Below, one piece after another: positions 48,942-56,729 of a stretch of DNA of 64,000 nt. The position numbers and the translations under genes were made by a program. This DNA comes from Kitasatospora sp. MAA4 (lineage in GTDB: Bacteria > Actinomycetota > Actinomycetes > Streptomycetales > Streptomycetaceae), in assembly GCF_029893355.1 (NCBI RefSeq), contig NZ_JARZAI010000029.1:1-64000 (forward strand), in the 5' to 3' direction. The first letter of the stretch is position 1. Each line of letters starts with the position of its first letter. A model generated the notes under the pieces. It did no database searches. It worked only from the letters and a program-made list of their open reading frames with translations, and was not told the origin of the DNA.

Positions 48942-49139
48942 CGGTTTGCCTCAGAAGATCCCAGTACCCCATCACACCGTGTTATGCAGGCCCAAACGCC
49001 TGAGCGGTGCGCGTGCCCCGTCGGCGGAGGTGGTGCGGTCACCCGAAAGGGTTGTCCGTCAGGATTCGCCGGACCCCGTCCGCTCGGCGGTCTAGCCTAC
49101 GAACATGCCGCCTGCCGTGGGCGGTTGAGGAGGACTCCC

Positions 49140-49688
49140 GTGTCGTCTGCGTCGTCGCCCTGTGACCCCGAATACGCTCCCGTCGGCGATGTGAGCGCTG
49201 CTGTCATGGTGATCGACTCCCGGCTCAAAGCGATCTACGACGGTAGGACCGAGGCGGACCTCGAACAGCAGCGGATGGTCGACCAGCTCGTCTCGTCCTT
49301 GGGCCCCGAGGGGGCCGATGCGCTGCTGGACGGCGCGTGCACCCTCATCTACATGTTCATGACCTGGCTGCGGGCGGCCTGCGAGGAGCACGACAAGGAC
49401 GTCATCGAGTACGTGGTGCCCACCGTGGTGACCACGATGCGGATGATGCCCAAGACCTTCCGTCCCGAGGTCATCCCGACCATGGCCGGCCTGCTCGTCG
49501 CCGCGGGCACCGGCCTGAGCCCCAACTTGTGGCGCGCGCAGTACGGTTACTGGACCAAGGACGAGATGAATCCGCTGGAAGCCACGGCCGTCCTGCTCGC
49601 GGATCAGGTCAACCGGATGTCCGGTGACGACCACGACTTCGCCACCCGCTTGATCACCGACGCGCTGTCCGTCTCTGACGAGGACTGA
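49140..49688 (+). CDS. Conserved-looking hypothetical protein
   Basis: A 182-residue soluble, mainly helical protein starting at GTG 49140 with TGAGGAGGA just upstream. Stretches such as D-S-R-L-K-A-I-Y-D-G-R-T-E-A-D, A-L-L-D-G-A-C-T-L-I-Y-M-F-M-T-W-L and M-A-G-L-L-V-A-A-G-T-G-L-S-P-N-L-W suggest a helical bundle. Excellent codon bias. No domain recognised, no signal peptide. It is followed convergently by the XRE/IS256 fusion. Confidence 0.65.
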   Translation: MSSASSPCDPEYAPVGDVSAAVMVIDSRLKAIYDGRTEADLEQQRMVDQLVSSLGPEGADALLDGACTLIYMFMTWLRAACEEHDKDVIEYVVPTVVTTMRMMPKTFRPEVIPTMAGLLVAAGTGLSPNLWRAQYGYWTKDEMNPLEATAVLLADQVNRMSGDDHDFATRLITDALSVSDED

Positions 49689-49828
49689 GGGAGCACCTGG
49701 TGAACCGGCCCGTCATCGCTCGCCGGCTTCCTGGGGCGGGTCGGGGAAGTCGACCGGGTAGTCCTGGCCGAGGTCGGCGGAGCGGCTGACCGGCTCCCGG
49801 GCCGTCCGTTCTCGTCGGTCTCGGCCGC

Positions 49829-50374
49829 CAACTCGGCCAGGTACTGGTTGACTTCAGCCTCCAGCGCGGCAGCCAGCATCCGACGGGCGCCCTCGCGGAC
49901 GATCTCGTCGATCAGGGAACCGGGCTGGGTGGAGCCGTCATCGGTGACCACGCTGAGCACGGGCGGACGTACTCGGGAAGGTGGGCCCTCCGCGTCCCTC
50001 CCCGCACGGATCCACAAGTCCTGAACACTGCCCGGCGGTTGGGCCGACTGCTGCCGCAGCTGGATGAGCTGCCAGGCCAACTGCCAGCGTGCGAGTTCCT
50101 CGGCGGACGCGCCGAAAGCAGTCACCAGCGCCAACACCCGCTCCAGGGGCGGGAGACGACTCCGCTGATGACTCAGGTCTCCCGAAAGGGTGCTGCGTGG
50201 AAGGCTGGTGCGGCGCTCGAGTTCGCGCAGCGATGGGCTGCCCGACCACACCCTGAACGCCTGGAGTCGGCGAACGAACTCCTGCGGTGTGGTCGCTTCG
50301 CCCGGATCGGGCATTGTGGCTGAAATCTGCTGCGATAACCGGTCGGGATCCCCGCCGATGTGTTGCCCGGTCAT
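49829..50374 (-). pseudogene. XRE-type HTH protein fused to an IS256-family transposase start
   Basis: From ATG 50374 (GGGGG upstream) residues about 20-100 form an XRE-like HTH region: L-R-E-L-E-R-R-T-S-L-P-R-S-T-L-S, L-P-P-L-E-R-V-L-A-L-V. At about 49950 the frame runs into P-G-S-L-I-D-E-I-V-R-E-G-A-R-R-M-L-A, E-A-E-V-N-Q-Y-L-A-E-L-A-A-E, the beginning of an IS256 transposase, which then breaks. After that, in another frame, a short tail Y-P-V-D-F-P-D-P-P-Q-E-A-G ends near 49713. The HTH part might still bind DNA; the transposase part cannot work. Confidence 0.7.
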
Positions 50375-50553
50375 ATGTCCCCCTTTTGGGGATCGGCCCC
50401 GATCGACCGATCCGGCGTGTGCAGGGGACCATCCTGGCCAACACCAACTGAGCAACTCCATGGCGTTCGCTTGGCGTTCTATGATGCTCTGCTGTCAGGG
50501 ACCCGCCAGGGCTTGCAGGCTGGGAGCAGAGTGACCACCGTTCGGAGGCGATC

Positions 50554-52929
50554 ATGTTGGGGGATTTCGGAACGCTGCTGCGACAGTTCCGGTTCTCGGC
50601 CGGGTTGACGCAGGAGGAGCTCGCGGATCAGTCAGGTGTCTCAACGCATGCGATCAGTGTGCTGGAGTCGGGGCGGCGGCGGCCTCGCCTGTCGTCGGTG
50701 ACGCGGCTGGCCACGGCCCTGGGCCTGAACCCGGCCGACCGCGACCGACTGCTGGCCGCGGTACGCGGAGAACCGCAGCCGCAGTCGGGCACGGCGCCGG
50801 CCGAACGCGTGGTGCCTCGATTACTGCCCTACGCCGTACCGGACTTCACCGGGCGGCGCAGCGAGGTGGACCGGCTGCTGGAGCTGGCCGCCGGAGTGGG
50901 CGGGGCTCGCCCGCTGGTGATCTCGGCCATCGACGGCATGGCCGGCGTCGGCAAGACCGCCTTGGCCGTTCACGCCGGGCACACCCTCGCCGGTCGGTTC
51001 CCCGACGGGCAGCTCTTCGTGGACCTGCACGGTTTCACTCCGGGCCAGCGGCCACTCGAACCGGACGTGGCGCTGGCGAGTCTGCTCCGGGCGGTCGGTG
51101 TCAGCGAGAGTGCGCTGCCGTCGCGCACCGAGGAACGCGCCCAGCTGTGGCGCACCCGGGCGGCCGGCAGGCGGTACCTGATCGTGCTGGACAACGCGGT
51201 CGACGCCGAGCAGGTCCGCCCGTTGATCCCCGGCGACCCGCGCTGCCTCACACTGGTGACGTCCCGCCGGCGAATGCCCGCACTGGACGGGGCGGTCAGC
51301 GTGCCGCTGGACGTGCTGAGCCATGACGAGGCCGTCGAGCTGTTCGCCCGGATCGTCGGCCCGGACCGGGTCGCCGGCCATGCCTCCACCGTGGACGAGA
51401 TCGTCGTACTGTGCGGCAGGCTGCCCCTGGCGCTGCGGATCGCCGGCGCCAGACTGGCCCACCATCCCGCCTGGACGCCCGTCGAGTTGTTGCAGCGGAT
51501 CCGGCGTCCGCAGAAGTTATTGACCGAGCTCTCCCACCACGACCAGGGCGTTGCGGCGGCCTTCGTGGACTCTTACCACGCCCTCACCCCGGCACAGCAG
51601 CGTGCGTTCCGGCTGGCCGCGCTGCACCCCGGCGAGGACTTCGCGCCGCACGCCCTCGCCGCCCTGGTCGACGCACCGCCGGCCGAGACCGAGGAACTCC
51701 TGGAGTCGCTGCACAACCACCACCTGCTGATCGAGCACACGGCCTTTCGGTACACCTTCCACGACCTGCTCCGTACCTTCGCCGGCGAACTGCTCGCCCG
51801 CGAGGAACCCGAACCCGGCCAGCGGGCTGCGCTCATACGGCTGTTCGACCACTACAGTCACACCGCGGCCTCGGCGATGGACCAGCTGGCCCCGCTGGAA
51901 CGCCACCACCGGCCGCAGCCCCCCGCGCCCGGCGGCACACCCGTGGAGTTCGCCGACCAGACGGACGCGGCGCAGTGGCTGGCCCGGGAACAGGCCAACC
52001 TGCTGGCCGTCGCCCACCACGCCACCGACGCCGGTCTGCCCCGGTACGCGGCGGACCTGCCGGCCATCCTCTGGCGCCACCTCAAACGCCACATGCCCGC
52101 CCAGGAGGCGCTGGTGCTGGGCGCCCGCGCCCTACGAGCCACCCGGCAGCTGGGCGATCCGGCCGGCGAGGCGGCCGCGCTGCGGCATCTCGGCGGCGTC
52201 CAGTACCAGCTCGGCGACTTCCCGCAGGCACTCGACCTGCTCGGCCGGGCCCTGGAGATCCAGCAAGGGATCGGCAACCGTGCCGGTGAGGCCCACGTGT
52301 TGGCCAACCTGGGCCTCACCCAGACCCGGATGGGGCGCCTGGAGGAGGCACTCGACCACCTGCAACGGGCGCTGCGGCTCAGCCGGGACATCTCCGAGCC
52401 GGCCGTCGAGGCGATCGCCCTGATCAACCTGGGGCCCGCGCTGACCAGGCTCGGACGCCTGCCGGAGGCATTGAAGTACCACCGTGCGGCGCTGAAGTTC
52501 CAGCGGCGCAGCGGAAACCGCCTCGGCCAGGCCATCGCGCTCAACCAGTTCGGCGAGTACCAGCAGAGGTTGAACCACCATCCGGAAGCGCTCGACCTGT
52601 ACCAGGAGGCGCTCGATCTGCACCGCGGCCTCGGTGACACCTTCGGCCAGGCCGAGTCGCACACCCTGCTCGGCGACGCCCTGCTGGCCATGGACGCTCC
52701 GGCGAGCGCCCTCCAGCACTACCGGGCCGCGATCGAGTACCTCCCGCACACCGGCGAGCGGTACAACCTCGGCCGCATCCACTTCGGGCTGGCACGCACT
52801 CACCAGCGCCTGGGAGACCTCGACACCGCTCGGGAGCACGCCGAACAGGCCGTCGAGATCCACACCTCGCTGAACATCCCCGAGGCGGACGAGGCCCGGG
52901 CCCTGCTCGACTCACTCGTGCTCAGTTGA
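50554..52929 (+). CDS. STAND regulator: XRE-HTH, NB-ARC ATPase, TPR repeats
   Basis: A 791-residue cytoplasmic signalling ATPase. XRE HTH at about 5-60 (L-T-Q-E-E-L-A-D-Q-S-G-V-S-T-H-A-I-S-V-L-E), NB-ARC from about 95 with Walker A G128-M-A-G-V-G-K-T and Walker B R-Y-L-I-V-L-D-N-A, R-C-L-T-L-V-T-S-R sensor and G-R-L-P-L-A-L-R-I-A-G-A; a winged-helix part; then five or more TPRs (G-D-F-P-Q-A-L-D-L-L-G-R-A-L-E type) to the end. Such proteins resemble the AfsR regulators of secondary metabolism and development. Codons 90 (50821) and 322 (51517) are TTA, implying bldA control. Its end overlaps the convergent secreted-protein gene by 8 bp. Confidence 0.9.
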   Translation: MLGDFGTLLRQFRFSAGLTQEELADQSGVSTHAISVLESGRRRPRLSSVTRLATALGLNPADRDRLLAAVRGEPQPQSGTAPAERVVPRLLPYAVPDFTGRRSEVDRLLELAAGVGGARPLVISAIDGMAGVGKTALAVHAGHTLAGRFPDGQLFVDLHGFTPGQRPLEPDVALASLLRAVGVSESALPSRTEERAQLWRTRAAGRRYLIVLDNAVDAEQVRPLIPGDPRCLTLVTSRRRMPALDGAVSVPLDVLSHDEAVELFARIVGPDRVAGHASTVDEIVVLCGRLPLALRIAGARLAHHPAWTPVELLQRIRRPQKLLTELSHHDQGVAAAFVDSYHALTPAQQRAFRLAALHPGEDFAPHALAALVDAPPAETEELLESLHNHHLLIEHTAFRYTFHDLLRTFAGELLAREEPEPGQRAALIRLFDHYSHTAASAMDQLAPLERHHRPQPPAPGGTPVEFADQTDAAQWLAREQANLLAVAHHATDAGLPRYAADLPAILWRHLKRHMPAQEALVLGARALRATRQLGDPAGEAAALRHLGGVQYQLGDFPQALDLLGRALEIQQGIGNRAGEAHVLANLGLTQTRMGRLEEALDHLQRALRLSRDISEPAVEAIALINLGPALTRLGRLPEALKYHRAALKFQRRSGNRLGQAIALNQFGEYQQRLNHHPEALDLYQEALDLHRGLGDTFGQAESHTLLGDALLAMDAPASALQHYRAAIEYLPHTGERYNLGRIHFGLARTHQRLGDLDTAREHAEQAVEIHTSLNIPEADEARALLDSLVLS

Positions 52930-53290
52930 GCGGGTCGCACACCGTGGCACCGGTCAGGTCCGAGATCAGGCAGCCGGACAGCTTCGTGCCCGGGGCCACG
53001 TTGAGCAGGAGGACCCAGACCCCGTGGGGGTTGACGGGCGCCGGTCCCAGGACGAGCCAACTCCCGCCGGTCGAGTCGCGGACGCCGAAGTAGCAACCGC
53101 CGTTGTCGCCGAGCGCCTGAACCGACAGCAAGCCGTTGGTGTCATACACCGCCACTGAGCAGCTGCCGTTGGTGATGGTCGTGGGGCCGCCTATCGTTAC
53201 GGCCTGGGCCGAGGTTGTGGCGCCCAGGCCGAGCGTGGCCGCCGCGAGCGCGACGGCCGCTGTGCGTCGGGCAGTTGTGGTGAATCGCAC
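52922..53290 (-). CDS. Small secreted protein, paralogue of the next gene
   Basis: 122 residues from GTG 53290 (CTGGAGGAG upstream). Signal peptide V-R-F-T-T-T-A-R-R-T-A-A-V-A-L-A-A-A-T-L-G-L ending at A-Q-A. The mature part of about 90 residues has four Cys (S-C-S-V-A-V, G-C-Y-F-G-V, G-C-L-I-S-D, V-C-D-P-L-N) and a beta-rich look. Its N terminus, Cys pattern and C-terminal C-x-P-[LI]-N match the gene at 53374, with similar leader sequence, so the two arose by tandem duplication. Function unknown. Confidence 0.72.
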   Translation of the reverse strand: MRFTTTARRTAAVALAAATLGLGATTSAQAVTIGGPTTITNGSCSVAVYDTNGLLSVQALGDNGGCYFGVRDSTGGSWLVLGPAPVNPHGVWVLLLNVAPGTKLSGCLISDLTGATVCDPLN

Positions 53291-53373
53291 GGTACTCCTC
53301 CAGTGACGAGGTCCGGGAGTCGAGCGGGGCGGACCCGCGAGGGCCCGCGCCCGCCTCACTCACCGCACCTTGC

Positions 53374-53754
53374 TCAGTTGATCGGGCCGCATGCCCAGGT
53401 GTTGTTGTTGGCCGTGTCGATCAGACACGCCTCCAGGCTCTGGCCCGGACCGTCGTAGAACCACCCCTGCGCGTTCGAGCTGCCGCTCGCGCCGCCGCCC
53501 ATCCAGCTCCAGGTGTTCCGGTTGAAGACACCGAAAAGACAGTGGCCGGGGTTCTGGGTCGGGAGGATCTCCATGTAGTCGTGGTAGTCGCTCCCGAGGG
53601 TGATGTCCTCCACCGCCGCACAGCCACCGGTACTGAACGTCCAGCTGCCCTCGGCGGCCTGGGCCGAGGTCGCGGTCCCTATCCCGATCCCGGCCACCGC
53701 CACAGCGGCGAACACGGCAGCAGCGGCGCGCTTCCTGGTCCTGGTGAATCGCAT
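53374..53754 (-). CDS. Small secreted protein, first of a tandem pair
   Basis: 126 residues from ATG 53754 (CTGGAGGAG upstream). Signal peptide M-R-F-T-R-T-R-K-R-A-A-A-A-V-F-A-A-V-A-V-A-G-I ending at A-Q-A. Mature part with four Cys (G-G-C-A-A-V, H-C-L-F-G-V-F-N, A-C-L-I-D-T, A-C-G-P-I-N). Upstream gene of the pair, 83 bp before its paralogue. The TTA-containing STAND regulator gene converges on the pair, so it may control them; that is inference from position only. Confidence 0.72.
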   Translation of the reverse strand: MRFTRTRKRAAAAVFAAVAVAGIGIGTATSAQAAEGSWTFSTGGCAAVEDITLGSDYHDYMEILPTQNPGHCLFGVFNRNTWSWMGGGASGSSNAQGWFYDGPGQSLEACLIDTANNNTWACGPIN

Positions 53755-54103
53755 GGAACTCCTCCAGTGAATCGGTTCCGCCCCGGAGTCGGCACCGGGG
53801 CAACACCCCGAATCTCAGCAACCGGTGGACCGCGGAACAACTGGTCGAGCACCGTCCCGGACGCACCCGGACGCACCCGGACGGCGTCGGACACACCCCC
53901 CCGGGGCCCGGTCAGCGGCGGCTGAGCCGCCATCGAGGCCTTCCGGCTGGCCTTCGGCACCACGCCGGGGCGCTACCAGCGCGCGGCCTGAGGACCGAGA
54001 GTTTGAGGTGACGGTCGGCCGCCTTGCCTCGCCCCGCGCTCGCGGGCGGGCAGCAGCGGAAACGGATTCGCGAAAGTCGGGCCGTGATCACTAAGGTTCG
54101 CCC
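53755..54103. other. Intergenic region with an AraC-type scrap
   Basis: On the plus strand 53926-53991 reads A-I-E-A-F-R-L-A-F-G-T-T-P-G-R-Y-Q-R-A-A and a stop, the last helix of an AraC/GlxA-type regulator. ACGCACCCGG is repeated in tandem at about 53861-53880. No intact gene. Confidence 0.6.
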
Positions 54104-54991
54104 GTGGCAGATCACGAGACCGACGACGAGCTGTGGAACGAGTTCCGCCGTGAGTTCGACAAGAGCAACGCGATACACGAGCCCAGCGCCGCCGAGCGGG
54201 CGGCGGCGGGAGCAGCAAGGGCCAGCGGCGGGCCCGGCTCCGCCGGTCCCCGGCCGACCGGGCGGCGCCGCAGGGCAGCGGCGGTGCTCGCCTGCGCCGT
54301 GGTGGCGGTCGGCGCGGCGGGGTACTGGGCCTGGGCTCATCCCCTCGCCGTGCACGCGGCCGGCAAGCCGGTCGCGGCCACGCCGTCGGCAGCCGTGAGC
54401 ACGGCCACCGCGAGCGGAAGTGCCAACCCCGCCGGGGTCGTCCCGCTCAGCGTGTTCCCGGCTCAGGCCGCGGGCGGCTTCACGCTGGTGGGGGAGCGCA
54501 CCGACACCAGCTGCACCGGGACCGACACGGTCGCTCCCACTCTGGCGGGCATGATCACCCAGAGCCACGGCTGCCTCGGCGTCGACCTGGCGCTCTACAA
54601 GGACGCGGGCGGCAACCAGTACAACCTGACGCTCTTCACCTTGAAGGACCCGGTGGACGCCGTCGAGATCGTCAGCACGCTGGGCATGCACCCCGACGAC
54701 TACGAAGTCGCCGTGCAGGTCCCGCCGATCGGGTCGGGCCTCAAGGAACTGCCGGCCGACAGCGGTCTCGTCCAGGCGTTCGGCAGCGCGGGGAACGCGG
54801 CACTGGTCGGGATGGCGCAGTGGTCCGACGGGCACACCGGTGACTTCCAGAAGCTGGAGGACCAGCTCGCGCCGTTGGACGACCAGATCCTCCACCGCCT
54901 CCCCGGCGGGGCTGCCATGCCCCACCCGTCCACCGGACAGCCCTCCGGACAACCCACCGCCAAGCCCTCGTCGGCCGCCGTGGCGCTCTGA
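54104..54991 (+). CDS. Membrane-anchored extracellular protein, unknown
   Basis: A 295-residue protein: acidic cytoplasmic N terminus (D-D-E-L-W-N-E-F-R-R-E-F-D), basic stretch G-R-R-R-R-A, one membrane helix around residues 57-76 (V-L-A-C-A-V-V-A-V-G-A-A-G), then an extracellular domain with a Cys pair (T-S-C-T-G and H-G-C-L-G) and a Pro/Gly-rich tail. The topology resembles the sigma-partner protein at 39.5 kb, but no sigma gene is adjacent. GTG 54104 start. It ends 39 bp before metG. Confidence 0.65.
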   Translation: MADHETDDELWNEFRREFDKSNAIHEPSAAERAAAGAARASGGPGSAGPRPTGRRRRAAAVLACAVVAVGAAGYWAWAHPLAVHAAGKPVAATPSAAVSTATASGSANPAGVVPLSVFPAQAAGGFTLVGERTDTSCTGTDTVAPTLAGMITQSHGCLGVDLALYKDAGGNQYNLTLFTLKDPVDAVEIVSTLGMHPDDYEVAVQVPPIGSGLKELPADSGLVQAFGSAGNAALVGMAQWSDGHTGDFQKLEDQLAPLDDQILHRLPGGAAMPHPSTGQPSGQPTAKPSSAAVAL

Positions 54992-55030
54992 GCCCCTCAG
55001 CACGGTGTGCGGCACGGTTAGGATCCCGGG

Positions 55031-56638
55031 ATGGTAGCTACTGGATCCGATCGGCACAGTACCAGGACGTACTACGTCTCGACCCCCATCTACTACGTGA
55101 ACGATGCTCCCCACCTGGGACATGCCTACACAACCGTCGCAGGCGACGTGCTCACTCGCTGGCACCGTCAGCGCGGCGAGAACGTCTGGTTCCTGACCGG
55201 CACGGACGAGCACGGTCAGAAGATCATGCGCACCGCCGCCGCGAACGGGGTCACCCCGAAGGAGTGGTGCGACAAGCTTGTCGAGGAGGCGTGGCGGCCT
55301 CTCTGGGCGCATCTGAACATCGCCAACGACGACTTCATCCGCACGACCGAGAGCCGGCACACGGCGCGGGTCCAGGAGTTCATCCAGGATCTGCACGACA
55401 AGGGCGAGATCTACAAAGGCGGTTACCAGGGCCCTTACTGCGTGGGCTGCGAAGAGTACAAGCTCCCGGGCGAGTTGGCGGAGGGCGATGACGGCGCGCA
55501 GCTGTGCCCAATCCACAGGAAGCCGGTGGAGATCCTCAAGGAGGAGAACTACTTCTTCAAACTCTCCGAGTACGGGCCCAAGTTGCTCGAGCACTACGAG
55601 AACCATCCGGACTTCATCCACCCCGCGTCCGCTCGCAACGAGGTCGTGAACTTCGTCAAGCAGGGGCTGCAGGACCTCTCGGTGTCACGGTCGACCTTCG
55701 ACTGGGGCATCAAGGTGCCGTGGGACGACAAGCACGTCATCTACGTGTGGATCGATGCGCTTCTCAACTACGCGACGGCGGTGGGCTACGGCTCGGACTC
55801 CGCGATGTTCGAGGAGACCTTCCCGGCCGATGTCCACCTGGTCGGCAAGGACATCCTGCGCTTCCACGCGATCATCTGGCCCGCGATGCTGATGGCGAAC
55901 AACCTGCCGCTGCCCGGCCGGATCGCGGCCAACGGCTGGCTGCTGGTGGGTGGTGAGAAGATGAGCAAGTCCAACCTGACCGGCATCAAACCGCAGGGCC
56001 TGACGGAACACTTCGGTGTCGACGCCTACCGCTGGTACTTCCTCCGGGCGATCGCCTTCGGCCAGGACGGCTCCTTCTCCTGGGAGGACTTCACCGCCCG
56101 CTACACCTCCGAACTCGCCAACGACTACGGCAACCTGGCCTCGCGCCTGGCAGCGATGGTGATCAAGTACTTTGCGGGTGTGCTGCCGAAGGCCACGGCC
56201 GCGGGCGAGGCCGAGCGGGTGGTCCAGGAGGGGCTGGCGAACGCGGTGGCTGCTGCCGATCGGAAGATCGGTGAGGAGTTGGACTTCGCCGGCGGAATTG
56301 CCGTGGTCTTCGACTTCATCAAGCAGGTCAACGGCTACCTGACCGAGCAGGAACCGTGGAAGGTCGCCAAGGACGACTCCGAAGAGGGACGCGCGCGCCT
56401 CGCCACGATCCTCTACACGGCGGCCGATGCCCTGCGAGGCTGTGCCGTGCTGCTGAACCCGTTGATGCCGCAGAGCTCGCAGGAGCTGTGGAACTCTCTG
56501 GGAGCCGATGCCTCACTCGGCGTCCTGGCCGGCCAGCGCATTCAGGATGCCGGCGACTGGGGTCGGCTCCCCGCGGGCTCGGAGGTGACCAAGGGTCAGG
56601 CGCTCTTCCCCCGGCTGGAGGACCGTACGAGAGCGTAG
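55031..56638 (+). CDS. metG: Methionyl-tRNA synthetase
   Basis: A 535-residue class I aminoacyl-tRNA synthetase charging tRNA-Met. HIGH motif as H-L-G-H-A-Y near residue 28, KMSKS motif as E-K-M-S-K-S near 312, zinc-finger insertion with C-V-G-C-E-E-Y-K and C-P-I-H-R-K, and the C-terminal anticodon-binding helix bundle (A-A-D-A-L-R-G-C-A-V-L-L-N-P-L-M-P). There is no C-terminal EMAP/tRNA-binding domain, as usual for actinobacteria. Start ATG 55031. In an arm-like region this could be a second copy of the synthetase; the other would lie outside the window. Confidence 0.93.
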   Translation: MVATGSDRHSTRTYYVSTPIYYVNDAPHLGHAYTTVAGDVLTRWHRQRGENVWFLTGTDEHGQKIMRTAAANGVTPKEWCDKLVEEAWRPLWAHLNIANDDFIRTTESRHTARVQEFIQDLHDKGEIYKGGYQGPYCVGCEEYKLPGELAEGDDGAQLCPIHRKPVEILKEENYFFKLSEYGPKLLEHYENHPDFIHPASARNEVVNFVKQGLQDLSVSRSTFDWGIKVPWDDKHVIYVWIDALLNYATAVGYGSDSAMFEETFPADVHLVGKDILRFHAIIWPAMLMANNLPLPGRIAANGWLLVGGEKMSKSNLTGIKPQGLTEHFGVDAYRWYFLRAIAFGQDGSFSWEDFTARYTSELANDYGNLASRLAAMVIKYFAGVLPKATAAGEAERVVQEGLANAVAAADRKIGEELDFAGGIAVVFDFIKQVNGYLTEQEPWKVAKDDSEEGRARLATILYTAADALRGCAVLLNPLMPQSSQELWNSLGADASLGVLAGQRIQDAGDWGRLPAGSEVTKGQALFPRLEDRTRA

Positions 56639-56729
56639 CCACTCCTCCCGAAGCAGGCGCGCCCTTGACGGGGTTGTGTGTTGAGCGTTGTGTGTACGGC
56701 ATGAGGAGTTCGGGCGTCGGGGGACAGGG

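Noticed and set aside
54104..54991. Anti-sigma factor for the 54.1 kb membrane protein
   Set aside because: Topology is similar to sigma partners, but there is no sigma gene adjacent and no zinc anti-sigma motif.
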